Notes: a model not told the origin generated them from the sequence alone. Counted from the first letter of the stretch, positions 32,914 through 41,565 are shown. The stretch is DNA of 64,000 bases from Cupriavidus pampae (GCF_914271485.1 NZ_CAJZAG010000014.1:110912-174911), one strand, 5' to 3'. Numbers and translations are program-made.

Positions 32914-33708
32914 TCAGTTCATGAAGCTCTGCGCGAGCGAGCCGAGCAGCAACTGCCAGCCATCGACGAGCACGAACAGCATCAGCTTGAACGGCAATGA
33001 GATCGTGGCGGGTGGCACCATCATCATCCCCATCGCCATCAGCACGCTGGCGACGACGAGGTCGATGATCAGGAACGGAATAAAGATCGTGAAGCCGATC
33101 TGGAACGCCGTCTTGAGTTCGCTGGTCACGAAAGCCGGCACGAGGATCGACATCGGCACGTCCTCCGGACCCTGCATTTCGGGAGCCTTGGCCATCTGCG
33201 CGAACATCGCGAGGTCTTTCTCGCGGGTCTGGCGCAGCATGAACGCGCGCAGCGGCGCGGCAGCCTTGCCGGCGGCGTCCTCGAGGCTCATGCGGTTCTC
33301 GGAGAGCGGCTTGTAGGCGTCGGTGTAGATCTTGTCGAACACCGGCGACATCACAAAGAACGTCAGGAACAGCGACAGGCCGACCAGCACCTGGTTGGGC
33401 GGTGACGATGCGGTACCGAGCGCGTTGCGCAGCAGGCCCAGCACGATGATGATGCGCGTGAAGCCGGTCATCATCAGCATGGCCGCCGGCAGGAACGACA
33501 GCGACGTCATCAGCACCAGCGTCTGGATCGACAGCGACCAGATCTGGCCACCGCCCGGCGCGGGCTTGCTGATGACGCCCGGCAGCCCCTGCGCCTGCGC
33601 GAAGGTGGGCGAAAGCAGCGCGAGCGAGAGCAGTGCGAGGGACGCGACCAGCGCGTATCCCCCCGCCGTGGGCAAGCGCCGCGTCATCGCGGCACGCACG
33701 TTGTTCAT
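32914..33708 (-). CDS. fliP: flagellar export apparatus protein FliP
   Basis: 264 residues. A signal-type leader (LVASLALLSLALLSPTFAQAQG) is followed by SLSIQTLVLMTSLSFLPAAMLMMTGFTRIIIVLGLLRNALGT, FLTFFVMSPVFDKIY, and the C-terminal FLIIDLVVASVLMAMGMMMVPP...FKLMLFVLVDGWQLL, all FliP hallmarks. The start at 33708 overlaps the fliO stop (ATGA). A 96-residue upstream extension in the same frame is only antisense or overlap coding of fliO. It forms the pore of the export gate. Confidence 0.95.
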   Translation of the reverse strand: MNNVRAAMTRRLPTAGGYALVASLALLSLALLSPTFAQAQGLPGVISKPAPGGGQIWSLSIQTLVLMTSLSFLPAAMLMMTGFTRIIIVLGLLRNALGTASSPPNQVLVGLSLFLTFFVMSPVFDKIYTDAYKPLSENRMSLEDAAGKAAAPLRAFMLRQTREKDLAMFAQMAKAPEMQGPEDVPMSILVPAFVTSELKTAFQIGFTIFIPFLIIDLVVASVLMAMGMMMVPPATISLPFKLMLFVLVDGWQLLLGSLAQSFMN

Positions 33709-34274
33709 GACTTCTTCAGGTTTTCCTGCATCGACCGCAGCAGGCGTTCGGCGAAAGTGCCGGGTGTCTGCGATGGCTGCGCACCAGGGTAGGGTGAGGG
33801 CTGTCCGGCCAGGCTGCGATCCGCTGGCATGGTGTGGAGCGGGCGGATCTCGCCGGCGGACACGCCGAGCACGATCCACGTATCGCCGACTTCGACCATC
33901 AGCAGGCGCTGGCGCGCGCCCAGCGACAGGCTGGCGACGACCTTCATCGCGCCACCGCTGACGTGACGCACCAGTCCGGTACGCCGCGCGATCCACGCAA
34001 TCGCGAGGATCAGCGCGATGACACCGAACAGGCCAAGGCCCGCCTGCGCGAGACTGCCGCCGGCACTGATGGCGGAGCCTGCTGCCGTCGAGCCACCGGT
34101 GACAGGGCTGGCGGCCACGCTGCTGGCCGCGCTCGCCGTGCTGAGCACGAGCGCGTCAGCGGCATGGGCGCCGGCGCTCACCATCGCCGAAGCGGTGGCG
34201 AGGATTGCGCCGACGGTCCGATCAAACACCGCGCGCACGCGGCGCGCGGCCGGCCGGCGCGATGCGGCTGTCAT
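33705..34274 (-). CDS. fliO: flagellar biosynthesis protein FliO
   Basis: 189 residues. One membrane helix (LGLFGVIALILAIAWIARRTGLV) is followed by the conserved small domain MKVVASLSLGARQRLLMVEVGDTWIVLGVSAGEIRPLH, the FliO/FliZ signature. The N-terminal ~60 residues form a poorly conserved signal-like Ala/Ser/Gly-rich stretch. It helps FliP assembly. Its ATG overlaps the fliN stop and its stop overlaps the fliP start. Confidence 0.92.
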   Translation of the reverse strand: MTAASRRPAARRVRAVFDRTVGAILATASAMVSAGAHAADALVLSTASAASSVAASPVTGGSTAAGSAISAGGSLAQAGLGLFGVIALILAIAWIARRTGLVRHVSGGAMKVVASLSLGARQRLLMVEVGDTWIVLGVSAGEIRPLHTMPADRSLAGQPSPYPGAQPSQTPGTFAERLLRSMQENLKKS

Positions 34275-34720
34275 TTGTTGAGCTTCCGGATACGTTCGGA
34301 CGGCGTAATGATGTCGGTCAGGCGGATGCCGAACTTGTCGTTGACCACCACCACTTCGCCCTGGGCGATCAGGTAGCCGTTGACGAGCACGTCCATCGGT
34401 TCGCCGGCCAGGCCGTCCAGTTCCACCACCGAACCCTGCGCGAGTTGCAGCAGGTTCTTGATGGGTACCTTGGTGCGGCCGAGTTCAACCGTCAGCTGCA
34501 CCGGAATATCGAGAATCATCCCGATATCGTTGTGGAAGCCGGTCGGAGCGTCCTGCGCCAGCGGCGGAAATACCGTGGCTGCCGCCGGAGTGGCCACGGG
34601 CGCAGCCGCGACGGGTGCTGGCGTGGCGGCAGGTGTTGCCTCGGCGCTGGTCTGCTCCGCGAGGGCGTTGGCCCAATCGTCCATCGGATCGACCGGCTTG
34701 TCCTCTTTGCCGTCAGTCAT
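34271..34720 (-). CDS. fliN: flagellar motor switch protein FliN
   Basis: 149 residues. A Pro/Ala-rich N-terminal half (residues 18-55) precedes the compact SpoA-like domain ILDIPVQLTVELGRTKVPIKNLLQLAQGSVVELDGLAGEPMDVLVNGYLIAQGEVVVVNDKFGIRLTDI, which is fully conserved in FliN. It is a C-ring component with FliM and FliG. It overlaps the 3' end of fliM by 8 bases. Confidence 0.96.
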   Translation of the reverse strand: MTDGKEDKPVDPMDDWANALAEQTSAEATPAATPAPVAAAPVATPAAATVFPPLAQDAPTGFHNDIGMILDIPVQLTVELGRTKVPIKNLLQLAQGSVVELDGLAGEPMDVLVNGYLIAQGEVVVVNDKFGIRLTDIITPSERIRKLNK

Positions 34721-35726
34721 GATCGGTTTCCTTGTTGGAATCGGTGTCTTGGTAATTGATCATCCGTTCTACGCGCAACGCGTATTGGCCGTTCATCGTG
34801 CCAAAACCGCATTGCATGACGGGCACGCCATCGACCTTGCCGAACAGTTGCTCCGGCAGTTCGATCGGCAGCACGTCGCCGGCGCGCAGCGCGAGCACGT
34901 CGCCCACGGTGCTTTCGAGATGGGTGAATTCGGCCACGAGCTCGACCTCGGCCGCACGCAGCTGGTCGGAGAGCTGGCCGAGCCAGCGCTTGTCGACCTC
35001 GACCTCGTCCTGCAGCGGATTGGTCAGCAGTTCGCGGACCGGCTCGATCATCGAATACGGGAAGCACACATGGAGCTGGCCGCCCACGGCGCCAAGCTCG
35101 ATGTGGAATGCGGTGGTCACGACGATTTCCGTCGGGATCGCGATATTGGCGAACTTGGTGTGCATTTCCGACCGGACGAACTCGAGGTCGATCGGATGCA
35201 CGGTACGCCAGGCCTGTCCGTAGCTGGTGAGCGTCAGATCCAGCATGCGCCGGATGATGCGTTGCTCGGTCTGCGTGAAATCGCGGCCTTCCACACGCGT
35301 GTGGAAACGGCCATCGCCGCCGAACAGGTTGTCGACGACCAGGAAGACCAGGTTCGGGTCGTACACGAAGAGCGCGGTGCCCCGCAGCGGCTTCATGTGG
35401 ACCAGGTTCAGGTTGGTCGGGACCGGCAGGTTGCGCACGAAGTCGCCGTACTTCTCGATGCGCACGGTGCCCACCGAGATGTCCGCGCCGCGGCGGATGA
35501 AGTTGAACAGCGCCGAGCGCAGCGAGCGCGCGAAACGCTCGTTGATGATCTCGAGCGTGTGCAGCCGGCCGCGGACGATGCGTTCCTGCGTCGCGAGGTT
35601 GTAGGGACGGATCCCGGTCTCGTCGGCCGCGGGTGCGCTGCTGGCTTCGGGCGTATCGGTTTCACCCGAGACGCCTTTCAGTAGTTCGTCAACCTCGTCC
35701 TGCGAGAGGAACTTGTCGTAGGCCAT
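34713..35726 (-). CDS. fliM: flagellar motor switch protein FliM
   Basis: 337 residues. The N-terminal LSQDEVDELLKGV is the CheY-P binding motif. The middle domain includes YNLATQERIVRGRLHTLEIINERFARSLRSALFNFIRR and VHMKPLRGTALFVYDPNLVFLVVDNLFGGDGR, and the C-terminal SpoA domain ends with ALRVERMINYQ. It is the C-ring switch subunit. It starts 66 bases downstream of fliL in the same operon. Confidence 0.97.
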   Translation of the reverse strand: MAYDKFLSQDEVDELLKGVSGETDTPEASSAPAADETGIRPYNLATQERIVRGRLHTLEIINERFARSLRSALFNFIRRGADISVGTVRIEKYGDFVRNLPVPTNLNLVHMKPLRGTALFVYDPNLVFLVVDNLFGGDGRFHTRVEGRDFTQTEQRIIRRMLDLTLTSYGQAWRTVHPIDLEFVRSEMHTKFANIAIPTEIVVTTAFHIELGAVGGQLHVCFPYSMIEPVRELLTNPLQDEVEVDKRWLGQLSDQLRAAEVELVAEFTHLESTVGDVLALRAGDVLPIELPEQLFGKVDGVPVMQCGFGTMNGQYALRVERMINYQDTDSNKETDHD

Positions 35727-35792
35727 CTAGTGTCCTGCCCCATGAACGGCTATGTGAATATCGATTGCTTGGGTTCGCGGGGCGGTGCTGCT

Positions 35793-36281
35793 TTATTGCA
35801 CCACGAACGATGTAAACAAGACGTCCAGGATCTTCTGCGCCGGCAGACCCGTCGCGAACGGCTGGCTCACCGCCTGCTGGATATCCTGCGCCAGCTTGCG
35901 TTTGCCTTCCACGGTCGCGAGGTCAGCTGGCTGACGTGCCGACAGGATCAGCAGGATGCGGCTACGCGCTTCCGGCTGGTACTGCTGGAGACGCGCCTGC
36001 GTTTCGCCGTCCGCTACCTTCAGCGACAGACCGGTGTGCAGGAAGCGGTCGCCGTCCTCGCTCTTGAGGTTGACGGTGAACGCGTCCAGCGGCACGAAGA
36101 TCGGCGGCGGAATCACCGGCGCGGCCGGAGCCGCCGGTGCGTGGTTGCCACCGAAGACGCTGCCGAGCACGAAGCCACCAACGCCCAATGCCGCCACCAG
36201 CACGCCGCCGCCAATCAGCAGCAGCCGACCGCGCTTGCTGGAGTTGCCGCCAGTCTGGGAGGGGGAAAGCGTGTTCGCCAT
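35793..36281 (-). CDS. fliL: flagellar basal-body protein FliL
   Basis: 162 residues. A short cytoplasmic N-terminus, one transmembrane helix (LLLIGGGVLVAALGVGGFVLG), a Pro/Ala linker, then the periplasmic FliL domain: PIFVPLDAFTVNLKSEDGDRFLHTGLSLKVAD, RSRILLILSARQPADLATVEGKRKLAQDI and VLFTSFVVQ at the end. The ATG at 36281 matches the family's N-terminus; the longer frame is not supported. It is the first gene of the fliLMNOPQR block in this window. Confidence 0.94.
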   Translation of the reverse strand: MANTLSPSQTGGNSSKRGRLLLIGGGVLVAALGVGGFVLGSVFGGNHAPAAPAAPVIPPPIFVPLDAFTVNLKSEDGDRFLHTGLSLKVADGETQARLQQYQPEARSRILLILSARQPADLATVEGKRKLAQDIQQAVSQPFATGLPAQKILDVLFTSFVVQ

Positions 36282-36564
36282 GAGAAGCCTGTGTCGAATT
36301 GCCTGCCATTCTTCCGGAATCGCAGACAAGCAAAGGGCCGATAAAAAGGGGGAAACCCGCTCAGCTTGGCCGTTTGAGCCGATCGGGCATGGCTGGGCGC
36401 TGGCTTGTGCACGCCATGCGCCCCTGCATGCTCTGGTTAACGAATTAATGAAGCGGAACTTAAGACATGCGTGTCGCGAAAACAACGGCGCCGCGATGTC
36501 GTTTTCGTTTTTCATGTCGAAACGGCCGACGATCCTAGTCTGGGCAAGGCTTGGCGGCGCATAC

Positions 36565-36584
36565 TCTTATATAAGATATAAGAC
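36565..36584. promoter_or_regulatory. palindromic regulator site upstream of the acnB promoter
   Basis: TCTTATATAAGA (36565-36576) is a perfect 12-bp palindrome, and its half ATATAAGA is repeated directly at 36576-36583, giving a three-half-site array. It ends two bases before the -35 element of the acnB promoter, the position of an activator or roadblock. The cognate regulator was not identified; GntR-type regulators often use such AT-rich sites. Confidence 0.5.
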
Positions 36585-36586
36585 AT

Positions 36587-36615
36587 TTGATCTCTGTCGG
36601 ACTTCGGATTACAAT
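36587..36615 (+). promoter_or_regulatory. sigma-70 promoter of acnB
   Basis: TTGATC and TACAAT are separated by exactly 17 bases, about 108 bases before the acnB ATG. Confidence 0.65.
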
Positions 36616-36723
36616 CACGCCGGCACGGTCGGCTATGCCGATCGCTGCGACGAGACAGAGAAGAACGAGTCGCACCTGAACAACCCGGGTTGCTTCCGAA
36701 AACCCTATTACCAGCAGGTTCCC

Positions 36724-39309
36724 ATGCTTGATAACTATCGTGCCCATGTCGCCGAACGCGCCGCGCTTGGCATTCCTCCGCTGCCGCTGACCGCGCAGCA
36801 GACCGCCGACCTGATCGAACTGATCAAGAATCCGCCGGCTGGCGAAGAGCAGACCCTGCTGGATCTGATTACCCACCGCGTGCCTGCTGGCGTCGATGAC
36901 GCCGCCAAGGTCAAGGCCTCGTACCTGGCCGCCGTCGCGCTCGGCACCGAGAAGACGCCGCTGATCACGCGCGCACGCGCTACCGAACTGCTGGGCACGA
37001 TGCTCGGCGGTTACAACATCTCGCCGCTGATCGAGTTGCTCGACGACGCCGAAGTGGGTGCCGTGGCCGCGAACGGCCTGAAGACCACGCTGCTGATGTT
37101 CGACGCGTTCCACGACGTCAAGGAAAAGGCGGACAAGGGCAACGCCAACGCGGTTGCCGTGATCAAGAGCTGGGCCGACGCCGAGTGGTTCACGAACCGT
37201 CCCGCCGTGCCGGAAAGCCTGACCATCACCGTGTTCAAGGTGACGGGCGAAACCAACACCGACGATCTGTCGCCGGCGCCGGACGCGTTCTCGCGCCCCG
37301 ACATTCCGATGCACGCGCTGGCGATGCTGAAGAACGCGCGTCCCGGCATCACGCCGGAAGAAGACGGCAAGCGCGGTCCGATCAAGTTCATCGAAGACCT
37401 GAAAAACAAGGGCAACCTGGTCGCCTACGTCGGTGACGTGGTCGGTACGGGTTCGAGCCGCAAGTCGGCTACCAACTCGGTGCTGTGGTTCACGGGCGAA
37501 GACATTCCGTTCGTGCCGAACAAGCGCTTTGGTGGCGTGTGCCTGGGCAACAAGATTGCCCCGATCTTCTACAACACGATGGAAGACGCCGGCGCACTGC
37601 CGATCGAACTCGACGTGTCGCAGATGGAAATGGGCGACGTGGTCGAACTGCGTCCGTACGACGGCAAGGCGCTGAAGAACGGTCAGGTGATCTCCGAATT
37701 CAAGGTCAAGTCCGACGTGCTGTTTGACGAAGTGCGTGCCGGTGGCCGCATTCCGCTGATCATCGGCCGCGGCCTGACCGCCAAGGCGCGTGAAGCGCTG
37801 GGCCTGGCACCGTCCACGCTGTTCCGTCTGCCGCAGAACCCGGTTGACTCGGGCAAGGGCTTCACGCTGGCGCAGAAGATGGTTGGCCGCGCGGTGGGTC
37901 TGGCTGAAGGCCAGGGCGTCCGTCCGGGTACCTACTGCGAGCCGAAGATGACTTCGGTGGGTTCGCAGGACACCACCGGCCCGATGACGCGCGACGAGCT
38001 GAAGGATCTGGCTTGCCTCGGCTTCTCCGCCGACCTCGTGATGCAGTCGTTCTGCCACACCTCGGCGTATCCGAAGCCCGTGGACGTGAAGACGCACCAC
38101 ACGCTGCCGAAGTTCATGAGCACGCGCGGCGGTATTTCGCTGCGTCCGGGCGACGGCGTGATTCACTCGTGGCTGAACCGCATGCTGCTGCCCGATACCG
38201 TGGGCACCGGTGGCGATTCGCATACGCGCTTCCCGATCGGCATCAGCTTCCCGGCAGGTTCGGGTCTGGTGGCCTTTGCCGCTGCCACCGGCGTGATGCC
38301 GCTGGACATGCCTGAGTCGGTGCTGGTCCGCTTCAAGGGCAAGATGCAGCCCGGCGTGACGCTGCGCGATCTGGTCAATGCCATTCCGCTGTACGCGATC
38401 AAGGCGGGCCTGCTGACTGTGGCCAAGCAGGGCAAGACGAACATCTTCTCGGGCCGTATTCTGGAAATCGAAGGTCTGCCTGATCTGAAGGTTGAGCAAG
38501 CGTTCGAACTGTCGGACGCGTCGGCCGAGCGTTCGGCTGCCGGTTGCTCGGTGCGCCTGAACAAGGAACCGATCATCGAATACATCAACAGCAATATCAC
38601 GCTGCTGAAGTGGATGATCGCGCAGGGTTATGAAGATGCCCGCAGCCTGCAACGCCGTATTCAGGCGATGGAAGCCTGGCTGGCCAAGCCGGAACTGCTG
38701 GCACCGGATGCCGACGCCGAGTACGCCGCCGTGATCGAGATCGATCTCGCGGACGTGCACGAGCCGATCGTGGCCTGCCCGAACGACCCGGACGACGTGA
38801 AGACGCTGTCCGACGTGGCCGGCGCCAAGATCGACGAAGTGTTCATCGGCAGCTGCATGACCAACATCGGCCACTTCCGCGCCGCGTCGAAGCTGCTCGA
38901 AGGCAAGCGCGACATTCCGGTCAAGCTGTGGGTGGCTCCGCCGACCAAGATGGACCAGAAGCAACTGACCGAGGAAGGCCACTACGGCGTCTTCGGCCAG
39001 GCTGGCGCTCGTACCGAGTCCCCGGGCTGCTCGCTGTGCATGGGCAACCAGGCACAGGTACGCGAAGGCGCAACGGTGATGTCGACGAGCACGCGTAACT
39101 TCCCGAACCGTCTGGGCAAGAACACGAACGTGTACCTCGGCTCCGCCGAACTCGCCGCAATCTGCTCGCGCCTTGGCCGTATCCCGACCAAGGAGGAGTA
39201 CATGACGGACATCGGCGTGATCAACGCCAACGGCGACAAGATCTATCAGTACCTGAACTTCGACAAGATCGAAGAGTTCAAGGAAGTGGCAGACACCGTG
39301 ACCGCCTGA
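36724..39309 (+). CDS. acnB: aconitate hydratase B (bifunctional with 2-methylisocitrate dehydratase)
   Basis: 861 residues, the usual AcnB length. It has the AcnB-specific order: an N-terminal HEAT-like domain (MLDNYRAHVAERAALGIPPLPL), then the swivel domain (GDVVGTGSSRKSATNSVLWF), then the [4Fe-4S] core with VGTGGDSHTRFPIG, the cluster cysteine in FIGSCMTNIGHFRAA and the pair in ESPGCSLCMGNQ. It interconverts citrate and isocitrate in the TCA cycle, and 2-methylcitrate-derived compounds in propionate metabolism. The ATG at 36724 matches the conserved N-terminus; the long upstream frame is spurious. AAG/GTG-rich codon choice suggests high expression. A strong terminator follows. Confidence 0.98.
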   Translation: MLDNYRAHVAERAALGIPPLPLTAQQTADLIELIKNPPAGEEQTLLDLITHRVPAGVDDAAKVKASYLAAVALGTEKTPLITRARATELLGTMLGGYNISPLIELLDDAEVGAVAANGLKTTLLMFDAFHDVKEKADKGNANAVAVIKSWADAEWFTNRPAVPESLTITVFKVTGETNTDDLSPAPDAFSRPDIPMHALAMLKNARPGITPEEDGKRGPIKFIEDLKNKGNLVAYVGDVVGTGSSRKSATNSVLWFTGEDIPFVPNKRFGGVCLGNKIAPIFYNTMEDAGALPIELDVSQMEMGDVVELRPYDGKALKNGQVISEFKVKSDVLFDEVRAGGRIPLIIGRGLTAKAREALGLAPSTLFRLPQNPVDSGKGFTLAQKMVGRAVGLAEGQGVRPGTYCEPKMTSVGSQDTTGPMTRDELKDLACLGFSADLVMQSFCHTSAYPKPVDVKTHHTLPKFMSTRGGISLRPGDGVIHSWLNRMLLPDTVGTGGDSHTRFPIGISFPAGSGLVAFAAATGVMPLDMPESVLVRFKGKMQPGVTLRDLVNAIPLYAIKAGLLTVAKQGKTNIFSGRILEIEGLPDLKVEQAFELSDASAERSAAGCSVRLNKEPIIEYINSNITLLKWMIAQGYEDARSLQRRIQAMEAWLAKPELLAPDADAEYAAVIEIDLADVHEPIVACPNDPDDVKTLSDVAGAKIDEVFIGSCMTNIGHFRAASKLLEGKRDIPVKLWVAPPTKMDQKQLTEEGHYGVFGQAGARTESPGCSLCMGNQAQVREGATVMSTSTRNFPNRLGKNTNVYLGSAELAAICSRLGRIPTKEEYMTDIGVINANGDKIYQYLNFDKIEEFKEVADTVTA

Positions 39310-39348
39310 GTTTCATCAAGGCGGCCGGCCACGCCGGCAGAACTGAGA

Positions 39349-39380
39349 CCCCACGCGCAGCAATGCGCGTGGGGTTTTTT
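39349..39380 (+). terminator. rho-independent terminator of acnB
   Basis: A perfect 11-bp stem (CCCCACGCGCA / TGCGCGTGGGG) with a four-base loop is followed by six T. Confidence 0.9.
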
Positions 39381-39404
39381 CATGGCTGCGATTTGGTGAG
39401 TGGT

Positions 39405-39617
39405 TCAGTGAAGAACGCCAGCGTAAGCGCCGCCTTTGAAGCCCGTTTCTTCTTCCCACTTGCGTAGCTCTTCAGCCCTAGCCCTCAGAGCCTCAACGCT
39501 CATGTCGGGCCGAGCGAAGAGGGCATGCGCGCGAGCCAATGCCGCGTTCTCTTCCTCTTGTTCAGAGAGGCGGATCTTGGCGACAAGTTGCGGTTTAACA
39601 GAGTTCTTTCTATCCAT
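39405..39617 (-). CDS. small hypothetical protein, charged and helical
   Basis: 70 residues, rich in Glu/Ala/Arg (LSEQEEENAALARAHALFARPDMSVEALRARAEELRKWEEETG), so mostly helical and probably cytosolic. No family was recognised. The base composition is less GC-rich than the flanking acnB. It lies about 75 bases downstream of the HigA-like gene on the same strand. No good ribosome site precedes the ATG, so the start and even expression are uncertain. Confidence 0.4.
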   Translation of the reverse strand: MDRKNSVKPQLVAKIRLSEQEEENAALARAHALFARPDMSVEALRARAEELRKWEEETGFKGGAYAGVLH

Positions 39618-39691
39618 GGCGTCGCATAAGCGGCGTAGTAATCTGGGCGAGCTTGATGTGCCGACATGTGCGGACGGCTGCCAAGTTCTCC

Positions 39692-40000
39692 CTACCTCAC
39701 TCGATTCTCGACATACTTCTTCGCTTTCGCAACGCGCGGCATCTGTTTCGAATGACGCAGTTGCCAGAGGTCATGGTCGATTTGCATACCGAGCCATGTC
39801 TCGGCAGTGGGACCACCGATCCATTGTTCGAGTCGCACAGCCATCTCTGTGCTGATGCTCGCCCGCGCGTTAATCACGCGCGACAACTGCACGCGCGAAA
39901 CGCCGAGTTGCTCGGCGGCCATGCTCACAGTCATATTCAAGGGCGTCATGACATCCTTGATCAACGCGCCTGGGTGTGGGGGGTTAAACATCTTCGTCAT
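39692..40000 (-). CDS. higA: HigA-family antitoxin / addiction-module regulator
   Basis: 102 residues. It begins MTKMFNPPHPGALIKDVM and continues with an HTH_3 domain (MTVSMAAEQLGVSRVQLSRVINARASISTEMAVRLEQWIGGPTAETWLGMQIDHDLWQL), the standard HigA/VapI pattern. HigA normally neutralises an mRNA-cleaving HigB toxin encoded just upstream and represses the operon. Here the upstream frame (40007-40348) is not HigB-like and lacks a start codon, so this appears to be an orphan antitoxin. It begins six bases after that frame's stop. Confidence 0.85.
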   Translation of the reverse strand: MTKMFNPPHPGALIKDVMTPLNMTVSMAAEQLGVSRVQLSRVINARASISTEMAVRLEQWIGGPTAETWLGMQIDHDLWQLRHSKQMPRVAKAKKYVENRVR

Positions 40001-40006
40001 CTGGTC

Positions 40007-40348
40007 TCAGATAGCAGAAAGGGCGCTCACGCGCCCTTTCTTGAGATGCCTTTGGGGCATCAAGTAACCGCGGGTGATGTTAGATGACTCGCTGACGGGC
40101 AACCATCGGAGTTCTGCGATTTGTTTCTTCGAGAACGTGCCGTCACGGCTGATCGTGTTGATTGCATCCAACGCGTTGCGTCGCTCGATGGCGCGGATGC
40201 GTTTGGCAAAGTATTCGCCGTCAAAGAGATCGCGGTTGGCATCGGACCTCCACGTCGATAGCGCGGCCAGAAATGAAAACGCCCAGGGGTTCGGCGCGTC
40301 CGGGATGTGGTGGGACGGCTTACTGCCAAGGGCGGGATGAAAAGAATT
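40007..40348 (-). pseudogene. possible broken gene upstream of higA
   Basis: An open frame of 113 codons runs from an in-frame TAG at 40349-40351 to a stop at 40007-40009, without any early ATG/GTG/TTG. Its translation looks protein-like (WRSDANRDLFDGEYFAKR, ALDAINTISRDGTFSKKQIAEL). It ends six bases before the higA start, as in a coupled operon. Either the 5' end has been lost or frame-shifted, or a non-standard start is used. The family is unknown. Confidence 0.35.
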
Positions 40349-40384
40349 CTACTGAAAGAATCGCTTTCAGCGCAATGCCTCGGC

Positions 40385-40573
40385 TCAGCGCTTGCGGTTT
40401 CGCAAGCGCGCGTGGAACTCGGTGGCGAACTTGTCCACGAGCGCGTACTCGGTTCCTTCGCCGCTGTTCAGCCCTTCCATGATGAGCTCGTACAAGAGAA
40501 GGTCGGCATCGCTCCGCGGACCAATAGCGTCGGCGGCGAGTGGCAGCAGTTCTATCGATGTTTTGCGAGTCAT
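40385..40573 (-). CDS. small hypothetical protein
   Basis: 62 residues: MTRKTSIELLPLAADAIG..., a helical segment SDADLLLYELIMEGLNSGEG and a basic C-terminus (FATEFHARLRNRKR). The size and layout loosely recall antitoxin-like proteins, but no family can be assigned. It lies just upstream of the broken frame and the orphan HigA gene, in the same low-GC patch. Confidence 0.35.
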   Translation of the reverse strand: MTRKTSIELLPLAADAIGPRSDADLLLYELIMEGLNSGEGTEYALVDKFATEFHARLRNRKR

Positions 40574-40680
40574 GATGGTCGTAGCCGAGCTTCTGAACGC
40601 GTGATCGTGGAGGATTTGGTTTCAAGCATCCATCGGCGTCTCGCGAATTTCACTACTGTGATGGTCCGGCCAAAAAACAA

Positions 40681-40714
40681 AACCTCCACACGCATCGCTG
40701 CGCGTGGAGGTTTT
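40681..40714 (-). terminator. terminator of the SDR gene (symmetrical, possibly bidirectional)
   Basis: A 12-bp stem (CCTCCACACGCA / TGCGCGTGGAGG, one G-T pair) with a four-base loop has T runs on both strands. It lies 18 bases past the stop codon of the SDR gene. Confidence 0.8.
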
Positions 40715-40731
40715 CTACTGAGGACTCGGGC

Positions 40732-41499
40732 TTACGCGGCGAAGCCGCCGTCGATGTTTAGGCTCGCACCCGTTACGAATGCTGCTTCCGGGCTGGCGAG
40801 GTATGCCACCATGCCGGCGATTTCTTCTGGGCGGCCGTGGCGGGGGAGGGCCATCAGGCCGTGGAGCGACGTGGCGAAGTCGCTTTGCTCGGGGTTCATG
40901 TCGGTGTCCACCGGGCCCGGTTGCACGTTGTTCACCGTGATGCCCTTCGGACCGAGGTCGCGGGCCATGCCCTGGACCAGGCCCTTGAGGGCGGACTTGC
41001 TCATCGCGTAAGCGGCGCCGCCGGCGAACGGCATGCGGTCGGCGTTGGTGCTGCCGATGTTGATGATGCGACCGCCTTGACCCATGTGCGGCAGTGCGGC
41101 CTTGGCGGCGACGAACACTGCGCGCACGTTCACGGCCAGCGTGACGTCGAAGTCTTCGAGCGAGAACTCTTCGACCGGGCCGAGGCGCAGAACGCCTGCG
41201 TTGTTCACGAGAATGTCGATCTTGCCAAAGGTGTGCGCGGCGTCGTCGATGGCGTGGGCCAGCGCGGCCGGGTCGGCAGCATCCGCCTTGTAGGCCTTGG
41301 CGCGGCCACCTTCGGCGCGGATGGTTTCGGCCAGTGCTTCGGCGCCAGCGGCCGATTGTTGGTACGTGAAGGCAACCGCGGCACCTTGGCTAGCCAGGCG
41401 ACGGACGATGGCCGCGCCGATGCCGCGGGCGCCGCCGGTGACGAAAGCGACCTTGTCGGTCAGGTTGTTGCCCAGCGAGGTGTTGAGGTTCGTGCTCAT
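40732..41499 (-). CDS. SDR family oxidoreductase
   Basis: 255 residues, classical short-chain dehydrogenase/reductase: cofactor motif VTGGARGIGAAI, NNAG in DILVNNAGVLRLG, catalytic Ser in INIGST and the YxxxK motif in GAAYAMSKSALKG, PGPVDTDMNP, and a C-terminal VTGASLNIDGGF. It is NAD(P)-dependent and FabG-like; the substrate cannot be predicted. It is divergent from a LysR regulator 115 bases away, which probably controls it. A terminator follows. Confidence 0.93.
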   Translation of the reverse strand: MSTNLNTSLGNNLTDKVAFVTGGARGIGAAIVRRLASQGAAVAFTYQQSAAGAEALAETIRAEGGRAKAYKADAADPAALAHAIDDAAHTFGKIDILVNNAGVLRLGPVEEFSLEDFDVTLAVNVRAVFVAAKAALPHMGQGGRIINIGSTNADRMPFAGGAAYAMSKSALKGLVQGMARDLGPKGITVNNVQPGPVDTDMNPEQSDFATSLHGLMALPRHGRPEEIAGMVAYLASPEAAFVTGASLNIDGGFAA

Positions 41500-41557
41500 G
41501 TTTAACTCCAGTTCGAAATCAGTAGAAGGTGAACGGAGTATGGTCGGCGGATTACCT

Positions 41558-41565
41558 TACCGGTA
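41558..41565. promoter_or_regulatory. short palindrome in the SDR/LysR intergenic region
   Basis: TACCGGTA, extended by imperfect flanks (attaccTTACCGGTAGtggt), lies midway between the divergent genes. It is a weak candidate operator. Confidence 0.25.

Larger units (their letters stand above)
36282..36723. other. intergenic region between fliL and acnB
   Basis: About 440 bases of divergent spacer. The fliL-proximal part shows no clear flagellar promoter. The acnB-proximal part holds the palindromic site and promoter annotated separately, followed by a ~105-base untranslated leader. Confidence 0.6.

Noticed and set aside
36337..36344. GCCGATAA, the exact sigma-28 -10 sequence near fliL
   Set aside because: It points away from fliL and lacks a TAAA -35 at the right distance; taken as chance.
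36535..38982. 815-codon open frame antisense to acnB
   Set aside because: Translation is His/Arg/Gln-rich with no family features; shadow of the conserved acnB codons.
40060..40329. Search for a HigB toxin in the frames upstream of higA
   Set aside because: None of the frames shows the HigB pattern (basic RelE-like fold ending in VDYxDYH-type tail); only the start-less frame is protein-like.
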